Source: Streptomyces pristinaespiralis (lineage in GTDB: Bacteria; Actinomycetota; Actinomycetes; Streptomycetales; Streptomycetaceae). Taken from it: a stretch of DNA of 64,000 nucleotides. Position numbers and translations under genes: made by a program. Position 1 is the stretch's first letter; each line of letters starts with the position of its first letter. The notes beneath the pieces are model-generated. The model had not been told where the DNA came from, made no database searches, and saw nothing but the letters and a program-made list of their open reading frames with translations. Positions 44,741-53,046 of the stretch are shown here, piece after piece. The stretch covers positions 5,453,501 through 5,517,500 of the forward strand of contig NZ_CP011340.1 in assembly GCF_001278075.1 (NCBI RefSeq). Direction: 5' to 3'.

Positions 44741-46006
44741 GTGGAGGGTCAGCAGTCGCCCGAGGGAACACCCGGGAGAGTGGAAAGGGTGCGACTGCGG
44801 AGCGCCGCCGCCGCGCTCACGTCGCTCATGGCGTTCGCGGCCACCTCGCTCGTGGCCGGCCCGGCCGTCGCCGACACGGTGGGCGGGCCCTGTGCGCTGC
44901 CCCGGACGGCGGCCCACCACTCGCTGGGACTCGACACCTGGAACGCCGCCTACACCAAACCGGCCACCGGCCTCGACGCGGTGATGATCTTCCTCTCGTT
45001 CCCGGACTCCGAGCCGCTGAACGCCCCCCACGAGCTCGCCGCCGACCACTTCCCCGCCACCAGCGACTTCTTCCGGCGCGCCTCGTACGGGAAGTTCTCG
45101 CTGCGCGCCGAGCCGCTGAACGAGTGGCTGCGGATGCCGAGGCCCTCCGTCGCCTACGGGATACAGCGCGACTGGGATCCCGAGAAGCGCGCCGCCTACC
45201 TGCGGGACGCGATCGACGTGGCAGACCGCGAGGTCGACTTCTCCGAGTACGACATCGTCTACCTGGTCGCCGACCCCGACGCACCAGGCGTCGACTCCGA
45301 CGCGACCAAGGTCGTCAACTTCGACCGGCCGCTGAGCGCCGACGGCACCGACATCCGGCGGGTGGTCACCGTCTTCGAGCGCCACCCGCCGGACCGCAAC
45401 GTGCTCGCCCACGAGACCGGCCATGTCTTCGACCTGCCCGACCTCTACCACCGGCCGGTCGACGGCAACGGCGACTGGGACACCCATGTCGGGGACTGGG
45501 ACGTCATGGGCAGCCAGTTCGGACTCGCCCCCGACCTCTTCGGCTGGCACAAGTGGAAGCTCGGCTGGCTGAGCAGGCAGGAGGTGCGGTGCGTCTCCGC
45601 GGAACGCGGCGGCGGCATGGTGACCCTCGAGCCGGTGGCGGCCGCGCCCGTCGGCGGCGGGAGTATCGGCACCCGGCTGGCGGTCGTCCGCACCGGACCC
45701 GACAGCGCGCTCGCGATCGAGGCCCGCGGCGCCACCGGCAACGACTCCTACACCTGCACGGAGGGCATCCTGCTCTACCGGGTACGGGCCGAGACGGCGT
45801 CGGGCGCCGGGCCCGTCGAGGTCGTCGACACCCACCCCGAGACGGAGGCGTGCTGGGAGGAGTCGGTCTATCCGCCGCTCGCGGACGCGCCGCTGGGGGT
45901 GGGGGAGACCTTCACCATGCCGGGGCCGCCGGGCGGGCGGGCGCGGGTGGAGGTCGCCGAACGGACCCGGTCAGGGGCGTGGACGGTGAAGATCACCACC
46001 GCCTAG
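44741..46006 (+). CDS. Secreted M6-family metalloprotease-domain protein
   Basis: This 421-residue exported protein has a signal peptide (about 15-46, ending AVADT) and a metalloprotease domain of the M6 (immune inhibitor A) type. The zinc site is HETGHVFDLPDLYH (H224, E225, H228), followed by the met-turn-like region GDWDVMGSQFG. The C-terminal part is a beta-rich domain without known name. I chose GTG 44741 with GGAGG five bases upstream; GTG 44789 would give a shorter n-region of the signal. It probably degrades extracellular protein. Confidence 0.85.
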   Translation: MEGQQSPEGTPGRVERVRLRSAAAALTSLMAFAATSLVAGPAVADTVGGPCALPRTAAHHSLGLDTWNAAYTKPATGLDAVMIFLSFPDSEPLNAPHELAADHFPATSDFFRRASYGKFSLRAEPLNEWLRMPRPSVAYGIQRDWDPEKRAAYLRDAIDVADREVDFSEYDIVYLVADPDAPGVDSDATKVVNFDRPLSADGTDIRRVVTVFERHPPDRNVLAHETGHVFDLPDLYHRPVDGNGDWDTHVGDWDVMGSQFGLAPDLFGWHKWKLGWLSRQEVRCVSAERGGGMVTLEPVAAAPVGGGSIGTRLAVVRTGPDSALAIEARGATGNDSYTCTEGILLYRVRAETASGAGPVEVVDTHPETEACWEESVYPPLADAPLGVGETFTMPGPPGGRARVEVAERTRSGAWTVKITTA

Positions 46007-46050
46007 CGCCGACCATGTCCGGACGCGTATCAGGGCATGTGTCCGGACAC

Positions 46051-46086
46051 GAAGAAGGCCCCCCGCTTCCGCGAGGGACCTTCTTC
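46051..46086 (-). terminator. Hairpin after third tRNA-Lys gene
   Basis: GAAGAAGG and CCTTCTTC form an 8-base stem, extended by an imperfect C-rich/G-rich inner part, six bases beyond the tRNA 3' end. It may also stop transcription from the M6 protease gene. Confidence 0.7.
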
Positions 46087-46092
46087 CGTCTG

Positions 46093-46166
46093 TGCGCCGC
46101 CAGGGACTCGAACCCCGGACCCGCTGATTAAGAGTCAGCTGCTCTAACCAACTGAGCTAGCGGCGC
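46093..46166 (-). tRNA. tRNA-Lys(CTT), copy 3
   Basis: It is identical over 74 bases to copies at 16169-16242 and 20598-20671. Its 5' end overlaps the last 10 bases of the gene at 46157-46774 on the same strand, which takes its TAG stop from the tRNA sequence. Confidence 0.97.
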
Positions 46167-46774
46167 CTGCTGACGTCGTAGACATTAGCATCCTGATCGG
46201 CGCGAGGAAAAATCGATACCCGCACCCCCGCGGAGGCCTTCGCGCGGACCGCCCGCACGCACGCCCACAGCAGGACCTCCGGGCCCGGGAGCCAGGGCCG
46301 GCGGGTGTCCGGGGCGACCACCCAGCGCGGTTCCGAGGCGGTGTTCCCGGGGATCAGCGGCGGGACGGTGACGGCGTCGCCCGTGCCGTGGCACAGCAGG
46401 GGCGGTACGGAATCACCCCACTCCTCCCAGTCGAGCAGCGAGGGCAGCCGCTGGGCCGTGCCGGGCGCGGCGAACAGCATCATCCGGCCACGGTGCACCG
46501 CCACGGGCCCCGAACCGGGGCCCTCCGCCCACAGCCGGTCCAGCATCCGCCGGCCGAAGATCGAGGGCACCGTGACCACGTCGAAGACCGAGCCGCAGGG
46601 CAGTACGGCGGGGGCGGTCGGCCGCGCCTCCCACTGGGCGAGCGCCGACCGCGGGTACGTCTCCGCCGAGGCGAGCCAGCCGGCACCGGGGGGTGTCACA
46701 CGGGCCGCCGCGCGGTCCTCTTCGTCGACGGCGACGTGCGTCAGCAGGGATGGGTCTCGCAGCCATGCGGTCAT
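46157..46774 (-). CDS. Conserved hypothetical, DNA primase/polymerase-like N-terminal type
   Basis: This 205-residue soluble protein belongs to a group of Streptomyces conserved proteins sometimes labelled bifunctional DNA primase/polymerase-like, but I see none of the catalytic acidic residues needed for a primase, so the name is weak. Recognisable text is VLPCGSVFDVVTVPSIFGRRMLDRL, then SGPVAVHRGRMMLFAAPGTAQRLPSLLDWEEWG. The protein at 55184-55633 shares this layout. The 3' end runs into the tRNA-Lys gene. Function is unknown. Confidence 0.7.
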   Translation of the reverse strand: MTAWLRDPSLLTHVAVDEEDRAAARVTPPGAGWLASAETYPRSALAQWEARPTAPAVLPCGSVFDVVTVPSIFGRRMLDRLWAEGPGSGPVAVHRGRMMLFAAPGTAQRLPSLLDWEEWGDSVPPLLCHGTGDAVTVPPLIPGNTASEPRWVVAPDTRRPWLPGPEVLLWACVRAVRAKASAGVRVSIFPRADQDANVYDVSRRR

Positions 46775-46945
46775 GCTTCATGCTTACCGCCGGTGACACT
46801 GCAATTTCACCGGGTTGGCAGAAACAAGGACAGGACGGGGCGGAGGGGAGTATCTTGCGCCGTCGGCATATGCGAGGTGATGTTGACGGGCGCCTCGCCC
46901 CCACTCCCCGTAGTGGTGGCTCCGCGCCCCGGCCCTGCGGGGACC

Positions 46946-47287
46946 CTAGGTGACCGCGCCGCGGAGGAGCTCGTCGCCGAAGTCGATCATCTTGCGGGCA
47001 TAGTCCTCGGTCCAGCCCGCCCGCTCCGCGATGTCCGCGGGCGTCAGCCGGTCGAAGCGCCGGGGATCCGCCAGCTGGGCGGCCGCGACGGCCTGGAACT
47101 CCACCGCCCGGTCCGTCGCCGCCCGGAAGGCGAGTGCCAGCTCCGTCGCACGGGCCAGCAGCTCGCGCGGGTCCTCCATCGACTCCAGGTCGAAGAAGTG
47201 CTCGGGATCGGCGGCAGCCTCCGACGGCTCGAAGAGCAGCGGGGCCGGCCGCATCCTGCGCTCGGTCGTCCGCTCCGGTTCCGCCAT
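46946..47287 (-). CDS. Conserved hypothetical protein
   Basis: This 113-residue soluble, acidic, mainly helical protein ends with a helix-turn-like stretch (LTPADIAERAGWTEDYARKMIDFGDELL) that might bind nucleic acid, but I do not recognise a family. It starts at ATG 47287 after GAGGAGGAG. It follows the helicase operon by 80 bases on the same strand and may belong to it. Confidence 0.65.
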   Translation of the reverse strand: MAEPERTTERRMRPAPLLFEPSEAAADPEHFFDLESMEDPRELLARATELALAFRAATDRAVEFQAVAAAQLADPRRFDRLTPADIAERAGWTEDYARKMIDFGDELLRGAVT

Positions 47288-47367
47288 GTCCGTACTCCTC
47301 CTCGTCACGGCCCGCGCCCCGGACCGCCATCCATTGTCCCGCGCCGCGCAAGAGGGCCTCAGGCCAA

Positions 47368-48744
47368 TCAGGGCCGCCAGTGCACCCGGTGTTCGGCCAG
47401 ATGTGCCAGCACCGCGTGATTCGCCTCCCAGCCGTCCGGGAACTTCACGGTCACACCCAGCTGGACCGGCTCCGTGGACGGGTGCTCGTCGAGCAGTTCG
47501 CCCACACCGGCACGGCACACCACGATGCAGGCGTGCCGGTGCCGGGAAGCGAGCACGCACAGGCGGCCGGTCTCCAGGTGGAACGCCGTCGCGTCCGGCC
47601 GGCCCGACAGGGGGTGGAGCACGACGGTCACGTCGTACTCACGGCCCTGAAGGCGGTTCGCGGTGTCGACCGTGACGCCGGTGACACCGAGATCCGCCAG
47701 TGCCGCGCGCACCGCCGCGGCCTGGTCGCGGTGGGCCGTGCCCACGGCGATCCGGTCCGCGGTGAGCGGCACCGGCTCCTCGGACCGCTCGGAGACCGCG
47801 GCGCCGCCGCGGTCCAGCAGCCGGCGGACCACCAGCGCCACGGCCCGTACCGCCTCCGGGTCGGTGCGCGGCGTGTGACGCGCGGGAAGCTCCAGCAGTC
47901 CCCAGCCGGAGGCTGCCGCCTCGTCGAGGACCCGGTCCGGCCCGGACCCGTCGGAGGGCACGCCGAAGGAGAGCCGCCGGACCCCGTCGCCCGTGCCGCT
48001 GCGGAACGGTGTGTACGGATAGAACGCGTCGGACACCAGCGGCGCTGCGGAGGCCGGCAGCCGCCAGGAGACCGGCAGCCGGTGCTGCGGGAGCTCCGGG
48101 TTGTGCGCGAGGAGCGTCGACACGGCGCTCGCGGACGGGTCGTACGACAGCCCCGCCCACTGCTCGGAACCGACGACGGCGAACGGGTCCAGCTGGCCCG
48201 GGTCGCCGACGAAGAGCGCACGCTCGAAGAGCCCGGCCACGGCGAGCAGCGCGTCGGAGCGCATCTGGTACGCCTCGTCGACGATGGCGTGCCCCCAGGG
48301 CTCGACGCCCTGCACATGGGCCCACTTGGCCGCCGTGGAGATGACGACGTCCAGACCGGCCAGGTCGCCCGCCTTCGCCGACTTGCGGACGTTGTCCAGC
48401 TCGTCGAGGGCCTTGTCGTACGGGTCGGAGTCGTTCGAGTGCAGACGGCCGACGGGGAGCCCCGGCTCCTTCTCCGCGAGCCGCAGCACAAGGTCGTCCA
48501 CCTGCGCGTTGGTCTGCGCGACGACCATCAAGGGCCGCCCCGCGGCCGCCAGTTCGAGAGCCGCCCGCACCACCAGGGTCGACTTGCCGGCACCCGGCGG
48601 GGAGTCCACGACGACACCCCTGGCGGAGCCGTGGAGCGTGTCGGCGAGGATGCCGTCCGTGGCGAGCGCGGCCTCCACGGCGGCATCGAACGGCACCGCG
48701 GGAACCTGTGCCGCGGCCGAAGGGGACGGGGGAGGGGGTGTCAC
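47368..48744 (-). CDS. SF1 helicase of Upf1/Dna2 type
   Basis: This 458-residue protein has the full SF1B helicase motif set: I, SPPGAGKST (48-56); Ia, AQTNAQVDDLV (76-86); II, VDEAYQ (155-160); III, FVGDPGQLDP (178-187); V, VTVDTANRLQGREYD (357-371); VI, CVLASRHRH (396-404). Motif Ia and DEA-x-Q are hallmarks of the Upf1/Dna2 subgroup, which moves 5' to 3' on single strands. There is no nuclease domain within it. GTG 48744 overlaps the stop of the upstream gene (GTGA) and has GGAGG seven bases before. It is the last of three coupled genes whose first encodes a Cas4/Dna2-type nuclease. Confidence 0.88.
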   Translation of the reverse strand: MTPPPPSPSAAAQVPAVPFDAAVEAALATDGILADTLHGSARGVVVDSPPGAGKSTLVVRAALELAAAGRPLMVVAQTNAQVDDLVLRLAEKEPGLPVGRLHSNDSDPYDKALDELDNVRKSAKAGDLAGLDVVISTAAKWAHVQGVEPWGHAIVDEAYQMRSDALLAVAGLFERALFVGDPGQLDPFAVVGSEQWAGLSYDPSASAVSTLLAHNPELPQHRLPVSWRLPASAAPLVSDAFYPYTPFRSGTGDGVRRLSFGVPSDGSGPDRVLDEAAASGWGLLELPARHTPRTDPEAVRAVALVVRRLLDRGGAAVSERSEEPVPLTADRIAVGTAHRDQAAAVRAALADLGVTGVTVDTANRLQGREYDVTVVLHPLSGRPDATAFHLETGRLCVLASRHRHACIVVCRAGVGELLDEHPSTEPVQLGVTVKFPDGWEANHAVLAHLAEHRVHWRP

Positions 48745-50339
48745 AGGAGGTCCTCCGGGGTGACGAGGTCGGGGATCTCGGCCGTTTCCGTGCGCGGCGG
48801 CCCGCCGTGCGTCCACGGCGTCTCCTCCGGGTCCGGCAGCTTCGGCCCGCCCCGCTGGTCGTGCTCGAACAGGGTCCAGGCGATACGGTCCCCCTTCACC
48901 GGCACCGACCCCTCCGCGGGGTCCTTGGCGCGGCCCATCCGGTCCATCACGCGCAGCACCAGCGTGCCCTCGCCCTCGTACCGTACGAACTCGGCGGTCT
49001 GGGGCCTTCCTTCCAGCGAGCGGTACACCTTCACGCGCTCGCCGAGGTGCGGACGGTCGTCCGTGCGGACGGTCACCAGCGGGCGGGGGCTCGGCCGCTT
49101 CGACTCGGACCAGGCCATCTCCACGTCGATCACCTCCGACAGGAACGCCTCGCCCGCCAGCCGGCGGCCCGCCAGCACCAGCGGATCGTCCAGGGCCTCC
49201 TGAGCCTCCAGCTGCGCCTGCGCCGTCTCCCGCGCGGCCAGCTTCCGCGCGGCGGTCACCGCGTCGTCGCGCCGGGGCTGGGGCGGCTCCCCGGCGCGGA
49301 CCCGGTCGCGGTGGGCGGTGAACGACCAGCGGTCACGGGTCCAGCGGTCCTCGACGCGGGAGCCCTCCGGAGTTGCGCGCATCAGCTCGACCGTGCGCCA
49401 CACGGCCGACCAGGTGGGCCGCATCTGGTCCGCGACCAGGCGCCGGATCTCCCGCTCCGCACGGTGCAGCTCGCCCAGCCGCTCGTCGGCGCTGCCGCCG
49501 TCCTCGGCCGTGGCCAGCAGCTGCCGGGCCCTGTCGTAGCGCTCCATCGCGGGCGCCAGCAGCCTGTTGTCGAAGACCGGGTCGGTCGCCGGACCCGCCG
49601 GCGGGCACAGCAGCATGCCCTCCCGGTCGCGGCCGAGCTCGGCCCGCAGCGCGGCCTCGGCACCCGACTCGCCGTCCGGCCCGTCGCCCGCCTCGATCCA
49701 GGCGAGCAGCGCACCCAGGTGCTGGTCCTCCAGCGAGGACTGACCGGTCGCCCAGTGACGGTTCAGCAGATCGGTCGCGGCGAGCAGCAGCGAGGAACCC
49801 GGGACCCTGGCCCGCTCCCCGTAGTGGGTGAGCCAACGGCCCAGCAACGGCACACGCGGCGGCGCCGGGTAGGGCGTGTCCGGGTCCTGCTCGGCCGTGC
49901 GGCGGAACCGCATCGAGCGCCCCAGCAGCCGCACGAACTCCACGCCCGCCCGGCTCGGCACGATCAACTGCGGAGCGTTCGCGCACAGTTCGACCTCGAC
50001 GGTGACCTTCTTGCCGGTCTCCGCGTCGGTCTCCTTGCGCTCGACGTGCTCCACCTCGTCCCCGAAGCCGTCCAGATACGGCAGGACCACGTCGGCCAGC
50101 TCCGCCAGGAACGCCGAACGCAGGTCGCGGTCGCGCGGCTGCGCCACGACCAGCAGCCGGGGCTCCTCGGGATCCGTCCCCACCAGCGCGCCGAGCGGCG
50201 CCCCGGCCTCGCCGGCTGTCGTCAGCGGCACGAAGACCAGCGGGCGCTCGGCCACCCGCCGGTGGCGGACCGTCGCCAGCGGCTGGGCCCGGCCCTTCTC
50301 GACCGCCTCCAGCCGGGCGAGGGTGGCGATCAGCGACAT
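48741..50339 (-). CDS. Unknown 532-residue protein of nuclease-helicase operon
   Basis: I do not recognise this protein. It is soluble with no signal or membrane segment. The N-terminal half (about 1-230) is mixed; the middle (about 240-400) is strongly helical and charged (SADERLGELHRAEREIRRLVADQM; TAARKLAARETAQAQLEAQEAL), perhaps a coiled-coil; the C-terminal about 120 residues look like a small beta-barrel (RPHLGERVKVYRSLEG, GTLVLRVMDRMG, GDRIAWTLFEHD), like the beta-barrel of Upf1-type helicases. The gene overlaps its neighbours at both ends (10 and 4 bases) and has GGAGG seven bases before its ATG, so all three are made in step. It may be a scaffold joining nuclease and helicase. Confidence 0.75.
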   Translation of the reverse strand: MSLIATLARLEAVEKGRAQPLATVRHRRVAERPLVFVPLTTAGEAGAPLGALVGTDPEEPRLLVVAQPRDRDLRSAFLAELADVVLPYLDGFGDEVEHVERKETDAETGKKVTVEVELCANAPQLIVPSRAGVEFVRLLGRSMRFRRTAEQDPDTPYPAPPRVPLLGRWLTHYGERARVPGSSLLLAATDLLNRHWATGQSSLEDQHLGALLAWIEAGDGPDGESGAEAALRAELGRDREGMLLCPPAGPATDPVFDNRLLAPAMERYDRARQLLATAEDGGSADERLGELHRAEREIRRLVADQMRPTWSAVWRTVELMRATPEGSRVEDRWTRDRWSFTAHRDRVRAGEPPQPRRDDAVTAARKLAARETAQAQLEAQEALDDPLVLAGRRLAGEAFLSEVIDVEMAWSESKRPSPRPLVTVRTDDRPHLGERVKVYRSLEGRPQTAEFVRYEGEGTLVLRVMDRMGRAKDPAEGSVPVKGDRIAWTLFEHDQRGGPKLPDPEETPWTHGGPPRTETAEIPDLVTPEDLL

Positions 50340-51496
50340 GCGCCGGCCTCCTGCCCCGCCGGCGCGCCCTGCTGTGCCGGGTCCGCCTCCGCCAGCGCCT
50401 CCGCCCGCAGCGCGGCCGCCCGCCGGAGCGCCGCCACCGCCGGGTCGGCCGGGTCCCCGGCCTCGCCGCGTGCCGCGGCCAGCACCTCGCCGATCGTCGT
50501 CAGCCCGCCCAGCTCGCCGCGGACCGACCGGCCCAGCGTCTCCACCGCACCGGCCTGCCTGGCCCGGTCACGGCAGTGGAAGGCCAGCTCGCAGGCGGCG
50601 AGGCACTCGGGCGCGTACGCGTGCGGGACGGACTCGACCGCCGCCGTCAGCTCGTCCGCGGAGCAGCCCTCGAGGTCGAACGTGACGCCCTCGGGGAGCC
50701 CGGCCGCGATGTCCTCGACGCGGGTGAGCCTGGCCAGCTGGCGGCGGGTCACCGACAGCTGCTTGCGCACGTCCACGGCGGACGCGGTCGGCAGGTTGGA
50801 GAAGTCCTTCGGGCAGACCAGCAGGATGCTGTGCGCGACCCGCGCGCCGTCCGTGACGGCGGCGACCCGCTCCAGCGCCAGGACGTACACCGCGGCCTGG
50901 CGGGCGGCCGCACCCACCTTCGACGCGTCCGCCGACGCGTCGACCATCGGGAACGACTTGATCTCCACGACCGTCCACCGGCCGTCGGGATGCACGACCA
51001 CCGCGTCCGGCTCCAGATACGCGGGCGAGCCCGCCACGTCCAGGGCGAGCAGCGGGTGGTCCAGGAGCGTCCACGTCCCGGCGGCCGTCGCCTCGCGCAG
51101 CGCCAGCGCCGTACGGGCGGCACGTCCCTCGGGGCCGGCCGCCGAGAGGTCCGGCACCAGGGCGCCGGCGGGGTTGTCGAGGCCCAGCAGGCGCAGCAGT
51201 TCCTTGCCGCCGTCGGCCTTCACCTTCGCCTCGAAGGCGTTCCCGCGCATGAAGGCGAACTGCGACTGCCCGAACGTCCCCGGAGCACCCAGCGCGGAGG
51301 CGAGCGCCGCCTTGTCCACCCCGGCGCCGTCCAGCAGCGCCCGGCGGCGGCACCCGGGGTTTGCGGCGAGGGCCGCGAGGGCGCGGGCGTCCAGCGGATG
51401 GGGCTGCGCGGCAGGGCCCCGCAGCTCAGCGAGCCGTTGCCGGAGTGCTGTCGTCGGCGCCTGCGGAGGGGGTCCGCTGTCCAGGGATTCGCTCAC
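50330..51496 (-). CDS. Cas4/Dna2-type Fe-S PD-(D/E)XK nuclease
   Basis: This 388-residue protein has RecB-type nuclease residues in order: E89 in RGNAFEAKV, D164 in LEPDAVVV, E178 and K180 in VVEIKSF, and Q200 with Y204 in ARQAAVYV. Four cysteines are placed as in Cas4, AddB and Dna2: C49 before the fold and C298, C302, C308 after it, so a 4Fe-4S cluster is expected. Such enzymes trim single-stranded DNA ends. The start is uncertain: GTG 51496 is my choice, with longer options to 51526; it lies inside the end of the PAP2 gene. No cas genes or CRISPR array adjoin it; its partner is the helicase two genes on. Confidence 0.85.
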   Translation of the reverse strand: MSESLDSGPPPQAPTTALRQRLAELRGPAAQPHPLDARALAALAANPGCRRRALLDGAGVDKAALASALGAPGTFGQSQFAFMRGNAFEAKVKADGGKELLRLLGLDNPAGALVPDLSAAGPEGRAARTALALREATAAGTWTLLDHPLLALDVAGSPAYLEPDAVVVHPDGRWTVVEIKSFPMVDASADASKVGAAARQAAVYVLALERVAAVTDGARVAHSILLVCPKDFSNLPTASAVDVRKQLSVTRRQLARLTRVEDIAAGLPEGVTFDLEGCSADELTAAVESVPHAYAPECLAACELAFHCRDRARQAGAVETLGRSVRGELGGLTTIGEVLAAARGEAGDPADPAVAALRRAAALRAEALAEADPAQQGAPAGQEAGACR

Positions 51497-52316
51497 CCGC
51501 GGAAGTCTCGCATCCGCCACCGACAACGGGGGAGACGGAGACCGCCGCGGTGGCGCGCGGTCCGCCGGCGAACCGTGCGCGCGTGCGGTCGGCGAGACGC
51601 AGCGCGGGCCCGGTCAGCAGCGCGCCTGCGCACATGACGGCGGCGCCGGCGACCGCGTCGAGGAAGTAGTGGTTCGCGGTGCCCATCACCACGACCGTGG
51701 TGAGCAGCGGATAGGCGACGGCCAGCGTCCGCACCAGCGGTGTACGGCCGTGCTTCCACAGCATCACCCCGACCCACAGCGCCCAGCCGACGTGCAGGCT
51801 CGGCATCGCGGCGTACTGGTTGGTCATGCCGCCGAGGCCCCGCGGCGCGCTCGCCTCCGCGCCCCACCAGCCGTACGAGCTGTACTGCGCCATGGTGTCC
51901 ACGAACCCGTGGCCGGCGTCCAGCAGCCGGGGAGGGCAGGTCGGCATCAGCGTGAAACCGGCCAGCCCGAGGAGCGTCGAGAGCATCAGCCAGGTGCGGG
52001 CCGCGCGGTAGTGGAGCGGACGGCGGCGGAAGAGCCACACGAGAACGGCGGGGGTGGCCAGGTAGTGGAGCGAGGCGTAGGCGAAATCGGCGGGTATGCC
52101 GAGCGCCGGCATGTCCGTGAAGAGACGATTCAGCGGATGCTCGGCGTTGAGCAGGAGTGCCTTCTCGGCCCGGAGTATCGCAAGGCCGTTGCCGACGGCC
52201 GTGGAGACGTCGCCGCGTGCGAGGAGCCGACCGGCCGAGTACGCCGCGTAGACGACAGCGATCAGCAGCAGCTCGGTCCACCAGCGAGGCCGGTGGCGAG
52301 GCGCGGTCTGCGGCAT
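51426..52316 (-). CDS. PAP2-superfamily membrane phosphatase (Aur1-like)
   Basis: This 296-residue membrane protein has about six helices and the PAP2 phosphatase motifs AMPSLHVGW (PSLH at 172-175) and GTANHYFLD (H216, D220), resembling inositol-phosphorylceramide-synthase-like and phosphatidic acid phosphatases. It could dephosphorylate or transfer lipid phosphates on the outer face of the membrane. The C-terminal about 40 residues are a disordered tail, and the coding sequence overlaps the start of the nuclease gene by about 70 bases. Confidence 0.87.
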   Translation of the reverse strand: MPQTAPRHRPRWWTELLLIAVVYAAYSAGRLLARGDVSTAVGNGLAILRAEKALLLNAEHPLNRLFTDMPALGIPADFAYASLHYLATPAVLVWLFRRRPLHYRAARTWLMLSTLLGLAGFTLMPTCPPRLLDAGHGFVDTMAQYSSYGWWGAEASAPRGLGGMTNQYAAMPSLHVGWALWVGVMLWKHGRTPLVRTLAVAYPLLTTVVVMGTANHYFLDAVAGAAVMCAGALLTGPALRLADRTRARFAGGPRATAAVSVSPVVGGGCETSAGERIPGQRTPSAGADDSTPATAR

Positions 52317-52449
52317 CCGGTCAATCTCCGTCTCCGGTCGGGATCACTCGTCCTGGAAGGGGGACGCCGAGATCGTTGCGGAGGTTGCCTGAAGTTCAGG
52401 TGCGGGATGATGGAACGACATTCGATCGTGAACTTCAGGAGAGCTCCCC

Positions 52450-53046
52450 ATGGCACCGCGGATCCTGCTCGCCCGGCACGGCCAGACCGAATGGTCGCTG
52501 CTCGGAAGGCACACCGGCAGGACGGACATCCCCCTGCTCGAGGAGGGCCGGCGCGGCGCCAAGCTGCTGGGCGAGCGGCTCCACCGGGCGCCGTGGTCGG
52601 GGCTGGAAGGGGTCGAGATCCGCACCAGCCCGCTGCTCAGGGCGAGTGAGACGTGCGCGCTCGCGGGCTTCGGGGAGCGCGCGCAGACCTGGGACCCGCT
52701 GATGGAGTGGGACTACGGCGCGTACGAGGGCCTGACGCCGGCCGAGATCCAGGAGCTCAGGCCCGGCTGGCTCCTGTGGAGCGACGGCGCCCCCGAAGGC
52801 GAGACACTCGCGGACGTGTCCGCCCGCGCGGACGAGGTCGTCGAATGGGCCCGCTCGGCCGACCGCGACGTGCTGGTCTTCGCCCACGGCCACATCCTGC
52901 GGTCCATCGGGGCGCGGTGGCTGGGCGAGCACATCTCCTTCGGGGCGCGCATCCGGCTGGATCCGACGAGCCTGTCGGTGCTGGGGTGGGCGTACGGGAA
53001 GCCGGCGATCGAACGGTGGAACGACACGGGGCACCAGGAGGGCTGA
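52450..53046 (+). CDS. Histidine phosphatase family protein
   Basis: This 198-residue cytosolic phosphatase is of the phosphoglycerate-mutase superfamily. The RHG motif is [10 protein letters not shown] (R9-H10 region), arginine is in [12 protein letters not shown], the acid is in [11 protein letters not shown], and the second histidine is in VFAHGHILR. It resembles the acid-phosphatase/cobC group acting on small phosphorylated metabolites. The ATG at 52450 follows CAGGAGAG. Its substrate is unknown. Confidence 0.9.
   Translation: MAPRILLARHGQTEWSLLGRHTGRTDIPLLEEGRRGAKLLGERLHRAPWSGLEGVEIRTSPLLRASETCALAGFGERAQTWDPLMEWDYGAYEGLTPAEIQELRPGWLLWSDGAPEGETLADVSARADEVVEWARSADRDVLVFAHGHILRSIGARWLGEHISFGARIRLDPTSLSVLGWAYGKPAIERWNDTGHQEG

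Noticed and set aside
46157..46774. Functional DNA primase/polymerase
   Set aside because: The protein lacks visible catalytic acidic motifs and is far too short; the label is probably inherited from automatic annotation.
50330..51496. Cas4-like nuclease as part of a CRISPR-Cas system
   Set aside because: No cas1/cas2, effector genes or spaced direct repeats occur anywhere in the window.
48708..52649. A 1313-residue open frame on the plus strand across the nuclease-helicase operon
   Set aside because: It is the complement of three well-supported minus-strand genes, has low-complexity Arg/Ala/Gly composition, and shows no domain.
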